From NCBI GenBank assembly GCA_033764075.1, contig JANRJH010000023.1:58136-122135 (forward strand): a DNA stretch of 64,000 nt. The letters run 5' to 3'. The DNA comes from M3007 sp033764075 (GTDB taxonomy: Bacteria; Bacteroidota; Bacteroidia; Chitinophagales; Saprospiraceae). The notes under the pieces were generated by a model that did no database searches, had not been told where the DNA came from, and was given only the letters and a program-made list of their open reading frames with translations. Shown here piece by piece: positions 35,063 through 44,800 of the stretch. Each line of letters starts with the position of its first letter. Positions within the stretch are counted from its first letter, which is position 1. Position numbers and translations under genes: made by a program.

Positions 35063-36667
35063 ATGCCCATGTACTTCCGATTGCCCATTTTTTTGATCGT
35101 CCTGATGGCTGCGCTCACCCCATTGCCGGCCTCGACGGTATTGGCGGCAACGCAGTTTCCACCAGACACCACCTGTCAGTACGGCTGCACACTAACCATC
35201 AACCATCAACTGGACGGCACGCGGATGCACGCCTGGCTGTTGCCCGCCAACGTGCCGCCGCCTTTTTTCTTTTTCACCTTGTGGGTGGTGGACGGCGATA
35301 CCGTCGGTACGGAACCCAACCTGGTGCATACGTTTCAGGACTCGGGCCTGCACACCATATGCGCCACGTATCCTACCGGCGACTTTTCGCCCGAAACATG
35401 CACCGTATGCAAGGCCATTGAGGTGAAAACGGCTTGTGTCGTTGCCATCCCGGATACACTGACGCCGTGCCCGGAATACTACGAGCCGGTGTGCGGATGC
35501 GATGGGGTGACCTACGACAATACCTGTTTTGCAGAAAATTGGGGAGGCCTGACGACCTGGGCGCCGGGCGCCTGCGGAAGCGCCTGCAATGACCTGTATG
35601 TCCAATTTGAAGGGTTTAACTCAGGTGGATCGCTGACCGTTTGGACTTTCAACCCCACGGTGGTGCTCCCGGGCGGAACCGCTACGGCATATCTGTGGGA
35701 CTTCGGGAACGGCGCCACCGCTACTGACCCTTCGCCCACGATCAATTTCGAACAACCGGGAGACTATGAGGTTTGCCTGACCGTTTGGGCCACCGCCCTC
35801 GACGGCAGCGCGTGTGTACACACTGTCTGCCAAACGGTTCACGTGCCGGAGGCGCTCTGCATCGATCCGGCAATCATCGACCCGGACAAGGTCTGCCCGG
35901 CCTTGTACGAGCCTGTGTGCGGCTGCGACGGTGTGACTTACCCGAGCGCTTGCGAGGCGCAATACCGGTATGGTGTAACCGAATGGACGCCGGGAGTCTG
36001 CCCCAACAGTTGTTTCAATCCGGAGTGGATCAGTTACCTGGTGCTGTGCACCGCCGATTACGATCCGGTGTGCGGCTGCGACAACCGAACCTATTCCAAC
36101 GAATGCATCGCCTTGTATCTGAACGGCATCACCTCGTGGACAAAAGGTGTCTGCTGCCCGGCCGATGGCTGCCGGGCGTTGTTCAGCCTGGATAAACAGG
36201 CCGGGCGAACCGTCGTGCTGCGCGACCTTTCCGTTAACGCAGAAAGCTGGCTGCTCGACATGGGCGACGGCGCCCGGTATGGCGGCGATTTCGACACCCT
36301 GACGCACACCTATGCGACTCCGGGTATTTTTCAGGTGTGCCTGGAAATCAGTAACTTCGCAGGTACCTGTACGGATACCTATTGCGAACTGGTGGATTTT
36401 CGGGTTACCGCAGCCGAAGATCCGGTCAGCCCTGACCAAATAAACGTATACCCTAATCCGGCAACACACGAGGTTTGGGTACAGGTGGGGGATGTTCGGG
36501 TGGAGCGGGCCTTGCTGTTCGACGTGCTGGGCAAGATGGTGCTGTACATGGAACCTGCTGAAAACACTTTCAGCATGGATGTTTCCGGACTGCCGTCAGG
36601 CGTGTATTGGCTCGGATTGGACTTTGGGAAAAGCCGGGTGACGAAGCGGGTCTTGGTGTCCCGATGA
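35063..36667 (+). CDS. Secreted Kazal-type inhibitor / PKD protein with T9SS sorting domain
   Basis: A 534-residue secreted protein with a signal peptide (IFLIVLMAALTPLPAST). It has three Kazal-like domains with the Cys pattern C..YYEPVCGCDGVTYDNTC (about residues 138-170), CPALYEPVCGCDGVTYPSAC (about 280-310) and CTADYDPVCGCDNRTYSNEC (about 330-355). PKD-like segments lie between and after them (YLWDFGNGATATDPSPT, WLLDMGDGARYGGDFDTLTHTYATPG). The C-terminal ~80 residues are a type A T9SS sorting domain (INVYPNPATHEVWVQ...LPSGVYWLGLDFGKSRVTKRVLV). Kazal domains usually inhibit serine proteases, so this may protect the cell surface or block foreign proteases (inference). Confidence 0.9.
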   Translation: MPMYFRLPIFLIVLMAALTPLPASTVLAATQFPPDTTCQYGCTLTINHQLDGTRMHAWLLPANVPPPFFFFTLWVVDGDTVGTEPNLVHTFQDSGLHTICATYPTGDFSPETCTVCKAIEVKTACVVAIPDTLTPCPEYYEPVCGCDGVTYDNTCFAENWGGLTTWAPGACGSACNDLYVQFEGFNSGGSLTVWTFNPTVVLPGGTATAYLWDFGNGATATDPSPTINFEQPGDYEVCLTVWATALDGSACVHTVCQTVHVPEALCIDPAIIDPDKVCPALYEPVCGCDGVTYPSACEAQYRYGVTEWTPGVCPNSCFNPEWISYLVLCTADYDPVCGCDNRTYSNECIALYLNGITSWTKGVCCPADGCRALFSLDKQAGRTVVLRDLSVNAESWLLDMGDGARYGGDFDTLTHTYATPGIFQVCLEISNFAGTCTDTYCELVDFRVTAAEDPVSPDQINVYPNPATHEVWVQVGDVRVERALLFDVLGKMVLYMEPAENTFSMDVSGLPSGVYWLGLDFGKSRVTKRVLVSR

Positions 36668-36915
36668 ATTCCGGATGGCTTTTGGGTAGTTGCACCAGGT
36701 GTATATCCAGTGCATCACGAAACAGGGTTGCTGGGTTTTGGGTCTCGAATTTGGGGAACAGTAATTTTATTGGGAATTTCTTTTGAATTAGCATGAAAAG
36801 GCGTTACTTTTGACCGATAAAATGTTTGTTGAAATGCTTTGGTGTTGCATATCAAGCATTTTATTAAAATAAAATTTCTTAAAACCCTTTTTCATTCACC
36901 AATTTTTTCCAAATT

Positions 36916-37407
36916 ATGAGAACGCTCAGTTATTCCATGCTCCCAGCCGCTTGTCTGCTGTTGACCAGCACCCTGTTCGCACAAACACCGGCAATAAACA
37001 AGGAAACCACCCGCAAGATTATCGCGGCCGTAGACGCCGGCAATGCAGAGGCCTTTGCTGCGTACCTGAGTCCGAATTTTGACGAACACATGCCCATGCC
37101 CGAAGAGATGAAAGGCATGAGTGATGTGGAGGCTTCCAAGACGATGATTGCCGGCTATCACAAAGCGTTTCCGGACAGCAAGACGGATATTCAAAAGATG
37201 GTTGCTGAAGGCGACGTGGTGATGATCTACTCGATCTGGAGCGGTACCAACACCGGCGAGTTTATGGGCATGCCGCCCACCAACAAGCCGGTCAAAATGG
37301 ATCAGGTGGACATTATTCGATTCGACGCCTCCGGAAAGGCGATTGAGCACTGGGGCGTTTACGACAATCTGGCGATGATGGAACAGTTGGGCATGATGTC
37401 CAAGTAA
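36916..37407 (+). CDS. Exported SnoaL-like (ester cyclase family) protein
   Basis: A 163-residue protein with a signal peptide (YSMLPAACLLLTSTLFAQ) and a SnoaL-like NTF2 fold (IIAAVDAGNAEAFAAYLSPNFDEHMPMP...MIAGYHKAFPDSKTDIQKMVAEGDVVMIYSIWSGTNTGEFMG...DIIRFDASGKAIEHWGVYDNLAMMEQLGM). This family is often annotated ester cyclase, but catalysis is rarely shown. It stands alone after a 247-bp AT-rich gap in which no gene was recognised. Confidence 0.88.
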   Translation: MRTLSYSMLPAACLLLTSTLFAQTPAINKETTRKIIAAVDAGNAEAFAAYLSPNFDEHMPMPEEMKGMSDVEASKTMIAGYHKAFPDSKTDIQKMVAEGDVVMIYSIWSGTNTGEFMGMPPTNKPVKMDQVDIIRFDASGKAIEHWGVYDNLAMMEQLGMMSK

Positions 37408-37415
37408 TTTTTGGC

Positions 37416-37423
37416 TAAATTTG
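37416..37423 (+). promoter_or_regulatory. -7 promoter element (TAAATTTG)
   Basis: TAnnTTTG match 20 bp before the TTG start of the cupin gene; it supports that start. Confidence 0.45.
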
Positions 37424-37443
37424 CAGCACAATTGTAGCCGGCA

Positions 37444-38040
37444 TTGGAACGGAAAAACGACTTAACACCCGAAACCCTTCGGGAATGGCTTGCAGAGGAC
37501 ACGGAAAGCGACCCGAACGCCGGGTTGGCGCACCATACCGAACAGGCACTGCTGGAATTTGCCGCTGCCCATGCCGCTGAGCCCGCACCCGAACTGCGCG
37601 AACGCATTCTGGGAAACATTTTCAGGTTGATCCAGCAGGACCAGTCGGCAGAAACGATTGACCTGGCGAATCCCCCATTGCTCACCCCGCTATCCAACTG
37701 GAAGAGCTGGGAAACCGCCGTAGCGCAAATTCATCCGCCTGACGAACTGGAAAATATTCACCTGCACCCCATCCGCAGCGATGAAACGGTAGAGATATTT
37801 GTTGCTTTTGTCCGGGAATTCATTCCCGAGGAAGTGCACACCGATATATTGGAAAGTTTCATTCTGCTGGAGGGTACCTGCGAGTGCATCATCACCGATC
37901 CTGCCGGTGTTGTCCGCACTGTGCACATGCGAGAGGGCGATTATATCGCGTTCAGGGTGGGTGAAACACACGAGATATACATCACCTCTGCCGACCGTCC
38001 GGCCAAAGCCATATTGCAGTGGATGAAACTGGCCGCCTGA
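37444..38040 (+). CDS. Cupin-domain protein with anti-sigma-like N-terminus
   Basis: 198 residues, read from a TTG at 37444. An in-frame stop lies just upstream and no ATG is available near, and a -7 element sits 20 bp before it. The C-terminal ~110 residues form a cupin barrel (HTDILESFILLEGTCECIITDPAGVVRTVHMREGDYIAF..GETHEIYI). The N-terminal ~75 residues are helical (TLREWLAEDTESDPNAGLAHHTEQALLEFAAAHAAEPAPELRERIL), reminiscent of ChrR-type cupin anti-sigma factors, but no zinc-ligand HxxxC motif is seen and no sigma gene is adjacent. Function not assigned. Confidence 0.75.
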   Translation: MERKNDLTPETLREWLAEDTESDPNAGLAHHTEQALLEFAAAHAAEPAPELRERILGNIFRLIQQDQSAETIDLANPPLLTPLSNWKSWETAVAQIHPPDELENIHLHPIRSDETVEIFVAFVREFIPEEVHTDILESFILLEGTCECIITDPAGVVRTVHMREGDYIAFRVGETHEIYITSADRPAKAILQWMKLAA

Positions 38041-38078
38041 GGCTGCCGCCAACGGAACCTTCATCCCTTAAGGCGTCA

Positions 38079-39008
38079 CTACACCTCCAGCACAAAGCAC
38101 TGGTGAATTTTCTTGTTCCGGAAGTCTTCCGGTATCGTCTGCCGGGTGATGTCCCGGATCGATCGGGCTTGTAAGGCTTCGGTGTCCAGTTTGAATTTTC
38201 GGAAGTTGGTGGAGAAATAAATGGTTCCACCGGGCGCCATGCGTGCCAGCACCCGGTTGAGTATCCATACGTGGTCGCGTTGCACGTCGAGCACGTCGTC
38301 CATGCGTTTGCTATTGGAAAAAGTGGGCGGATCCACCACGGCCAGGTCCCAGCGTTCGGCGGTGGGTTCACGGAGCCAGGCGAGGACATCGGCCTGCAGC
38401 AGCTGGTGTTCCGGCCCGGTGAAACCATTGATGGTCAGGTTGCGGTCGGCCCAGGTGAGGTAGGTATTGGACAGGTCTACGGTGGTGGTGCTCGCTGCTG
38501 CGCCGGCGGCGGCGTACACGCTGAACGCGCCTGTGTAGGCGAACAGGTTGAGCATGCGTTTGCCGGCGGCGACCTCCCGCACCAGCTGGCGGGTGTTGCG
38601 GTGGTCGAGAAACAGGCCAGTGTCGAGGTAGTCGGCGGGGTTGATGTAGAAACGGAGGCCGTTTTCGCGTACGATGTACTCGGTCCCGATCCGGTTGAAG
38701 CGTTCGTATTGCTGAAGGCCTTTCTGCCGCTGGCGGAACTTCAGGTAAATGCGGTTCAGGGGGATGTCGAACACCCGCGAAACCGTTTCCAGGCATTCCG
38801 CCAGCCATTCGGCGTGCTCGTCGGGCTCCATGCCGTGGTTGCGCGCGTATTCGCTGATGTGCACGATGTCTTCGTACAGATCAACGGCAAAAGGGAACTC
38901 GGGCAAATCGTTGTCGTACACCCGGTAGCAGGTGATGCCCTGGCGGCGCGCCCACTTGCCGAGGTGGCGCTGCATTTTGAGCAGCCGGTTTTCGAAGTGC
39001 TCGCGCAT
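38079..39008 (-). CDS. Class I SAM-dependent 23S rRNA methyltransferase, RlmK/RlmI-like
   Basis: A 309-residue enzyme from the ATG at 39008, where the family homology starts (FENRLLKMQRHLGKWARRQGITCYRVYDNDLPEFPFAVD). SAM-binding motif I is MLNLFAYTGAFSVYAAAGAAASTTTVDLS and the catalytic motif is DLAVVDPPTFSNSKRM. The layout matches the C-terminal RlmK half of RlmKL (m7G2069 in E. coli) as a stand-alone protein, without the THUMP/RlmL half. Base specificity is inferred from this similarity only. Confidence 0.9.
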   Translation of the reverse strand: MREHFENRLLKMQRHLGKWARRQGITCYRVYDNDLPEFPFAVDLYEDIVHISEYARNHGMEPDEHAEWLAECLETVSRVFDIPLNRIYLKFRQRQKGLQQYERFNRIGTEYIVRENGLRFYINPADYLDTGLFLDHRNTRQLVREVAAGKRMLNLFAYTGAFSVYAAAGAAASTTTVDLSNTYLTWADRNLTINGFTGPEHQLLQADVLAWLREPTAERWDLAVVDPPTFSNSKRMDDVLDVQRDHVWILNRVLARMAPGGTIYFSTNFRKFKLDTEALQARSIRDITRQTIPEDFRNKKIHQCFVLEV

Positions 39009-39058
39009 GAAAAGTTCGGAATTACACGAAAAAGGGCTTGTTGTCGGTGCGCAATTAC

Positions 39059-39559
39059 TCATTTATTTTTCTCCATCACCATGAGCCCTCCGCCGTCGTT
39101 ACCCAGCGAGAACATCACCTGCAGGTTACCCTTGTCGCCGGCAACCGTAACGCCCTTAGGGTTTTTCATAATGGTGGTATTGAATCCCTTACTTTTCAGC
39201 AAGTCACGGTAGCGTTCCTGTTCACTGGCCGGAATTTCTGCGTACTGCACCATCCACGTATTACCCTCATCGGTTTCGGCGGTAACCACGCTCATGATTT
39301 TGCCTCCTTGGGGTTGGGGCACCGCGGCGGGCATACTGGCCGGCCAGGTATTTTCCTTTGTACTGATGTGCACGTTGCCTTCATCACTTTCGATGTTGAT
39401 CTCGTTTTTGTCGACGTCCACGTCGGCTTTGCCGCCGCTTTCATTTTCCAGGGCTTTTTCCAGCGCATTTTCGGCCGCTTTTTCGGCAGCCTGCTGACAC
39501 GAAAGGGCCGTTAGCCACAGGGCAGGGATCAATAAGAGGATCTTGATGGTGTTTTTCAT
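39059..39559 (-). CDS. Lipoprotein, hypothetical
   Basis: 166 residues from the ATG at 39559 (eight codons inside the longest frame), giving a proper lipoprotein signal (TIKILLLIPALWLTALSC). An Ala/Glu-rich segment follows (QQAAEKAAENALEKALENESGGKADVDVDKNEINI), then a compact C-terminal domain (GKIMSVVTAETDEGNTWMVQYAEIPASEQERYRDLLKSKGF). Family not recognised. It lies between the methyltransferase and the ROK kinase, all on the minus strand with short gaps. Confidence 0.75.
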   Translation of the reverse strand: MKNTIKILLLIPALWLTALSCQQAAEKAAENALEKALENESGGKADVDVDKNEINIESDEGNVHISTKENTWPASMPAAVPQPQGGKIMSVVTAETDEGNTWMVQYAEIPASEQERYRDLLKSKGFNTTIMKNPKGVTVAGDKGNLQVMFSLGNDGGGLMVMEKNK

Positions 39560-39598
39560 GGCGTACAGAATTAACAGGAACAAGATAAAGCGTTTCGT

Positions 39599-40531
39599 TC
39601 AGATCGCCGGCAAATCGGTCGAAACTTTTTCCCAAACGGCATCGTCGAGCAGCCGCACGCTGCCCAGGATGGCTGCTTCTTCGCGCAGGGCAGACACGGC
39701 CACCGCGGTGCGCACGTTTTCCGCCATCAGGTCTTGTTGAAAGGTTGTTCCGAAAAAGGGAAATGCATGGGAAATGTTGCCCCCGATCACCAGGATGTCG
39801 GCATCAAAAGATTGTAGCCAGGGGGACAGGCAGCGGGCGAGGTTGTGGCCGAATTCGGTAAACAAACCCTGCACGACGGGGTCCTGACCGGCTTTTTCCA
39901 TCAGCGGTTTGACGCCGTCAACGGTTATGCCGGTGCGCTCCCGGTATGTTTTTACGAACCAGCGGGTGGAGAAGTGCTCCTCGGCGATCTCGCCCCGGAA
40001 CGGCGTGTGCCACAGGCATCCTTCCGGCGGCACACCCGGGGCACGCACGACGGGCACCCCGTTTTCCAGGAATGCGGACCCAAAACCGGTGCCGAGGGTG
40101 ATCACCACCACCCGGCTATGGCCCCGGCCTGCCCCTTTCCAGGCTTCTCCCATGGCGAAGGCGGTGGCGTCGTTGATGAAGCGGATGGGCATGTTTTGCA
40201 ACGCCGGCAACCGCTCGCGCAGGGCAACGGCGATGTTCAGGCCGTACAGGGCGCCGAACTTGTGCTGCATGTTGGAAATGCCGTTTCGGTAGTCGAAGGG
40301 GCCGGGCATGGCCAGTCCGACACCGGCTGCCGGCGCGCCGGTTGTTCTGTCCAGGGTCTGCGCTATGGCCGAGGCCCAACTGCCCAGGATTTGGTCTGCC
40401 GTATCGGTATGCGCATACGAAATGCGGCAGTGTGTTTCCGGAAACGAACGGCCCGTTTTGGCGTCGACGGTCATGGCGCTGATGTGTGTGCCGCCGATGT
40501 CGGCGCCGATGGCCGGTGTGCTGGTAGGCAT
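39599..40531 (-). CDS. ROK-family sugar kinase
   Basis: 310 residues from the ATG at 40531. The N-terminal phosphate-1 loop is IGADIGGTHISAMTVD, the ROK catalytic Asp is in FINDATAFAMGEAWKG, the GTGFGSAFLENG loop follows, and LVIGGNISHAF lies near the C-terminus. ROK kinases phosphorylate glucose or related sugars. The usual ROK zinc motif CxCGxxGC is absent; the segment reads PPEGCLWHTPFRGEIAEEHFSTRW. It is divergent from a classical glucokinase gene, so two sugar kinases share one 80-bp regulatory gap. Confidence 0.87.
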   Translation of the reverse strand: MPTSTPAIGADIGGTHISAMTVDAKTGRSFPETHCRISYAHTDTADQILGSWASAIAQTLDRTTGAPAAGVGLAMPGPFDYRNGISNMQHKFGALYGLNIAVALRERLPALQNMPIRFINDATAFAMGEAWKGAGRGHSRVVVITLGTGFGSAFLENGVPVVRAPGVPPEGCLWHTPFRGEIAEEHFSTRWFVKTYRERTGITVDGVKPLMEKAGQDPVVQGLFTEFGHNLARCLSPWLQSFDADILVIGGNISHAFPFFGTTFQQDLMAENVRTAVAVSALREEAAILGSVRLLDDAVWEKVSTDLPAI

Positions 40532-40614
40532 GGATAAGGATTGCTTGTTGTTGAAATTTTCGGAAAAATAGGTTATTGGGCTATATTCGTGCCTGAAAAA
40601 ACAAGTAGCGCAGC

Positions 40615-41655
40615 ATGCCTTCACCTATTGTCCCCATAGCTTTTCCCGAACGCCCTTCTTTGCCCAACGGCGCCACCATTATCGCTGCCGATGTGGGCGG
40701 CACCAAGACACACCTGGCGTTGCTGGAGATCAAAAACAAACGGTTGAAGTTGTTGCGGGAGACCATCTATCCCTCCAAAGGCCATGCTTCGCTGACCGAT
40801 ATCATCCGGTTGTTTATGGACGGGCAGCCGGCGCCGGCGCGACTCAGCATTGCCTTCGCCGGCCCGGTGCAGGACGGCAGGGCCCAGGCAACCAACCTGC
40901 TGTGGATCATAGACACCAAACAACTGAGTCAGGAGCTGGACATTCCGGAGGTTTACCTGTTCAACGACCTGGAGTCCGGCGCCTATGGGCTGGGGCTGCT
41001 TTCGCAACAGGATTTCCGGATTATTTTTCCGGGCCTGACGGAGCGAAGGGGCAACGGCGGGATTATCGCCCCGGGCACAGGCCTGGGTGAGGCCGGGCTG
41101 TTCTGGGATGGGCATGCCCTGCACCCGTTCGCCGGTGAGGGTGGGCATACGGATTTTGCGCCCCGCAGCCCGCTCGACTGGGAGCTGCAGCAATATTTGC
41201 AACAGCAGTACGGCCGCGTCAGCTGGGAACGGGTACTCTCCGGCCCCGGCATGGTCAACATTTTTAATTTCCTTCGCGATGTCAAGAAGCGGAGTGTATC
41301 CGAAACCTTGTCGCGTCGAATGGACGAGATGGATCCCGCAGCAGCCATCGGCATGGGCGCCAAAGAAAACCTGCCCATCTGTCGGGAAACACACCGGCTG
41401 TTCGTCAAGTACCTGGCCATCGAATCCTCCGACCTTGCCCTGAAGCTGAACGCTACCGGCGGCATCTTCATCGGCGGTGGCATCCCGCCCAAAATATGGA
41501 GCGACGAGCTCACCGACGTGTTCAACGAGCACTTTTTCGAAGTAGGGCGCCTGCGCACCCTGCTGGAGTCCGTGCCCGTCCACCTGGTGCTCAACACCAA
41601 AACGGTGATGCTGGGCGCAGCAGGGTTTGGGAGTGGGGGGATGCGGGTAGACTGA
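40615..41655 (+). CDS. glk: Glucokinase (Glk family)
   Basis: 346 residues. It phosphorylates glucose at C6 using ATP. The phosphate-1 motif is IIAADVGGTKTHLALLE, the substrate-binding segment VYLFNDLESGAYGLGL, then APGTGLGEAGLFWDG, FAGEGGHTDFAPRS with the sugar-contacting Glu/His, and GGIFIGGGIPPKIW. Length is near the usual ~320-350. It has a TATATTCG box (40582-40589) that approximates the -7 element. It converges on the alpha-2-macroglobulin gene with a repeat element between. Confidence 0.93.
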   Translation: MPSPIVPIAFPERPSLPNGATIIAADVGGTKTHLALLEIKNKRLKLLRETIYPSKGHASLTDIIRLFMDGQPAPARLSIAFAGPVQDGRAQATNLLWIIDTKQLSQELDIPEVYLFNDLESGAYGLGLLSQQDFRIIFPGLTERRGNGGIIAPGTGLGEAGLFWDGHALHPFAGEGGHTDFAPRSPLDWELQQYLQQQYGRVSWERVLSGPGMVNIFNFLRDVKKRSVSETLSRRMDEMDPAAAIGMGAKENLPICRETHRLFVKYLAIESSDLALKLNATGGIFIGGGIPPKIWSDELTDVFNEHFFEVGRLRTLLESVPVHLVLNTKTVMLGAAGFGSGGMRVD

Positions 41656-41836
41656 TTCGAATGCGGAATTCGGAATGTGGAATGCGGAATAGGAGGGCTC
41701 TTGGTTGCACGTTGGTACAAAGTTTTTGCTGCGCAGCATTGCGCGCAAACTGTTCGGGAATAAGAGGTATCTTGGTCACACGTTGGTACCAAGAGCCCAC
41801 TTATTCCGCATTCCGCATTCCACATTCCGAATTCAG
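41656..41836. repeat. Inverted-repeat element between convergent genes
   Basis: GAATTCGGAATGTGGAATGC and neighbouring GGAATGC units (about 41659-41691) are mirrored at about 41802-41834, and an inner GGGCTCTTGGT is mirrored by ACCAAGAGCCC. A CACGTTGGTAC block occurs twice as a direct repeat inside. The GGAATGC heptamers are shared with the 34697 element. The stop codon of the macroglobulin gene lies in the right arm. Confidence 0.8.
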
Positions 41837-44800
41837 ATGACTTCCACCCATTTTCCGGCCACGCCGGCCCGAATCCGGCTGTCGTACATCGCCTGGCAGT
41901 CGACAGCGGGCAGGTAGTACCGGCCGGTGTAGGCGGCGTTCAGGAATATGCGATACACTCGGGATTCAGACTTGACCGGCAGGTCGAAGTAAGTGTACAC
42001 CCGGTCGTCGCGGACGTCCTGATAGTCCATGGGGCTCATAGCACCCGCGTCGAAGCCACCCATGCGGGTGTTCATGATCTCCCAACCGGAGGGGAAGATT
42101 TGTGATAAGGCGAGTTCCTGGAATGGGAAGCCGAAAGTTGTTTTTCGTTTGATGGTGACTTCCACTTCAAAGTCGGTTCCTTGGGTGAGCCTGGCCGGGT
42201 CGATGGGTTGACCTTTGGTGTCGAGGTAACGCACCGTAAGGGCGATGTTCTCGTTTTGGGGCGCTTCCTGTCCGGCCAAGGGTTGGCCGCTGAGCACCAG
42301 GCGGGCGTATAGTCTGGCGCTGCTGGTATTTTTCAGGCCGACGCGGGTGTTATCCGGCGCACTTTCCGTAAAGTTTACGGAGGCCACCGGTTTGGAGTTA
42401 TCGCCCGTTTTTTCAGCGCCTGCGCCGATGCGGTAGGCGAAGGCTGGTCCGTTGTTGCCAAAGTTCTTGACGGCGTATTTCGAGAAGGCGCGCAGGGCGG
42501 TGGCCAGGCTTTGTGTGTTCCAATGCCAGGTGTCGCTTTCGTTGTTCATGGCGTCGCTGAGCGACTGCACGAGCGCCTGTGCTTTCGCGGATTCGCCAAT
42601 CAGGGTGTACGTTTCGAGCAGCAGGGCCCGGTCGCGGAGTTGGCTGCCGTAAGTCAGGCCGCTCCACTCGTACCGCCAGTCGGTTTTCCATCCGCCGGTG
42701 GCCAGTTGCCTGGCTACTTCGGGCTTGCCGGCTGCGGCGTAGGCGGAGGCCAGCAACATGGCTTGTTCCTGGTACAGGTCTTTTTGTTCCTTCATGCGGT
42801 TCATGCCGGACAGGTCGGCTTTTCCGGCCAGCGCCAGGGCATACAGGCGATAGGCCTGGGTCAGGTTTTGGTCGTACAGGTCGCTGTTTCCGTCGGGGTT
42901 GGCGCGCCGGTTGAATCGGTCGGCTCCCTGTTGGTGTTGCAGCCAGCGTTCCAGCATGCCTTCGGGAATGGCGAACCCGCGGGCCTTGGCCTCGATCAGG
43001 AAGTGGCCGGCGTAGATGTTGCTCCAGTCGTTTACGCTGTTGCCGCCGGGCCAGTAGCTGAACCCGCCGTCGCCGCGCTGGAAACTGCGCAGCTTGCGCA
43101 CGGCGGCGTCCACGTTTCGGGTGGCGTCTTCCCTTTGTTTTGGGGTAAGGGGCGTGACCGCGTCCACGTACAGTTGGGGGAAAGCAGAGGAGACTGTTTG
43201 CTCTATACAACCGTGGGGGTACCGGATCAGGTATTCGAGGTGCCTGCTCAGGTTGACGGGCGGCAGGGCGCTCACTTCGATCATGGCCGATTGGATCTCT
43301 GCGTACCGGTTGGGGTCGTAGCTGACGTCCCAGCTCGCACCGGGCTCAATGGTTCGGTACTGCACGTCTGTCTGTGCCGGGTTGGGATTGCGGACGATCA
43401 GTTCCACCGTCTGGCGGGCGGTTTCGCCACCCCCCTGGGCTTCGATCTCGAATGACGCCACGCCGGCTTTTTTGCCCACTTCCACGTCAAATGCGGTCAT
43501 TTCCTGACCGGGTTGCGGGAAGCTCAGGCTTTGTGTGGCGTTGCCTTTTATCTTGATGAGGCCGCTGTTCTCCCTCACGCGGATGGTGGCGTTTTTGACC
43601 TTGTTTTCCATAGCGAATACCTCCACCGGCAATCGGAACGTTTCGCCGGGGCCCAGTACACGCGGGAGGGTGGGCATGATCATGAGTGGTTTGCGCACCG
43701 GACAGGTTTTTTCGGCGCTGCCGTATGCGCCTTTGCTGCCGGCTGCCGGCGCCGAGCACACGGCCATGGCCCGCACAGAGCCCACATAATTGTCGATGCG
43801 CAGGGAATGTCGGGCGGTTTCGCCTGCTTTCAGGAAAAACGGCCCCAGGTGTTTGACCACCGGTTTGAAGCGGTTCACCTGGGCAGCATTTTTGGCCTTC
43901 TGGTTGAACTCGTCACCACCAATGCTGAGCATGCGCTCCAGCTCGGCGCCGTAAGCGCCGAGAACAAAGTCGTACACATCCCAGGTCTTGACGCCAAGCG
44001 CCTCGCGGGCAAAAAATGATTTCCAGGGGTCGGGCGTTTCGAACCGGGTGAGGTCGAGCAGCCCTTCATCGACGACTGCCAGGGTGTAGGCGCAGGCTTT
44101 GCCCGACGTTTCCCGGACGCTGATGCTGAAATCCTCTCCGGGTTTGATCACCTCCGGCATGGTTATTTCCGGTTTGAGGTGGGTTACCGGGTTTTCGACA
44201 GTGATGGGCGCCACGCCGTAGAGGCGAATGGGCAGGTCGTTTTTCGTTTGGGCATGGGGTTGGTACACGCTCAGGTGGGCGTACACCGAGGGCGTCATCT
44301 CCGGGGTGGTATTGAAGGTCACCGTGTTGTCGCCGGCTACGGCCTGAATCCAGCGGTGCTCGAGCACGCGGCTGCCATTTTCGATGGTCAGCAGAATCTG
44401 CCCGTTTTCGGGGGCCGGCACGTTGATCTTTACCTGTTCTCCGACGAGGTAATTGTCCTTATCGGTTTTAAAGGCGATCATGGCGGCGGCATTTCGGCTG
44501 TGCAGGTCATCGAGCCGGTCGGGGTAGCCGCGCCAGAAGAAGCTGCCGGCGGCGTGCCCGCCCTCCGGATCGCTCACGCGCACCAGATAGCGGCCCCAGT
44601 CGTCGGGCTTGAGTTTCCAGGAAGCCAGGCCCTTTTCGTTGGTGGTGACCGTGGTTTTTTCCAGCGCATTCACGTGGGTGGCGGAGTTGTACTGACCGAC
44701 GTTGTAGGTCGCGTCTTCGTCCCACCACCAACGCCAGTCGCAGCGGTACAGGCCAACCTGGAGGGTTTTGCTGGCAACGGGTTTGCCGTTCTGGTCGAGG

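Noticed and set aside
36570..36794. 74-codon minus-strand ORF in the gap after the Kazal gene
   Set aside because: It overlaps the Kazal gene end, resembles no family and lacks a start context; treated as chance.
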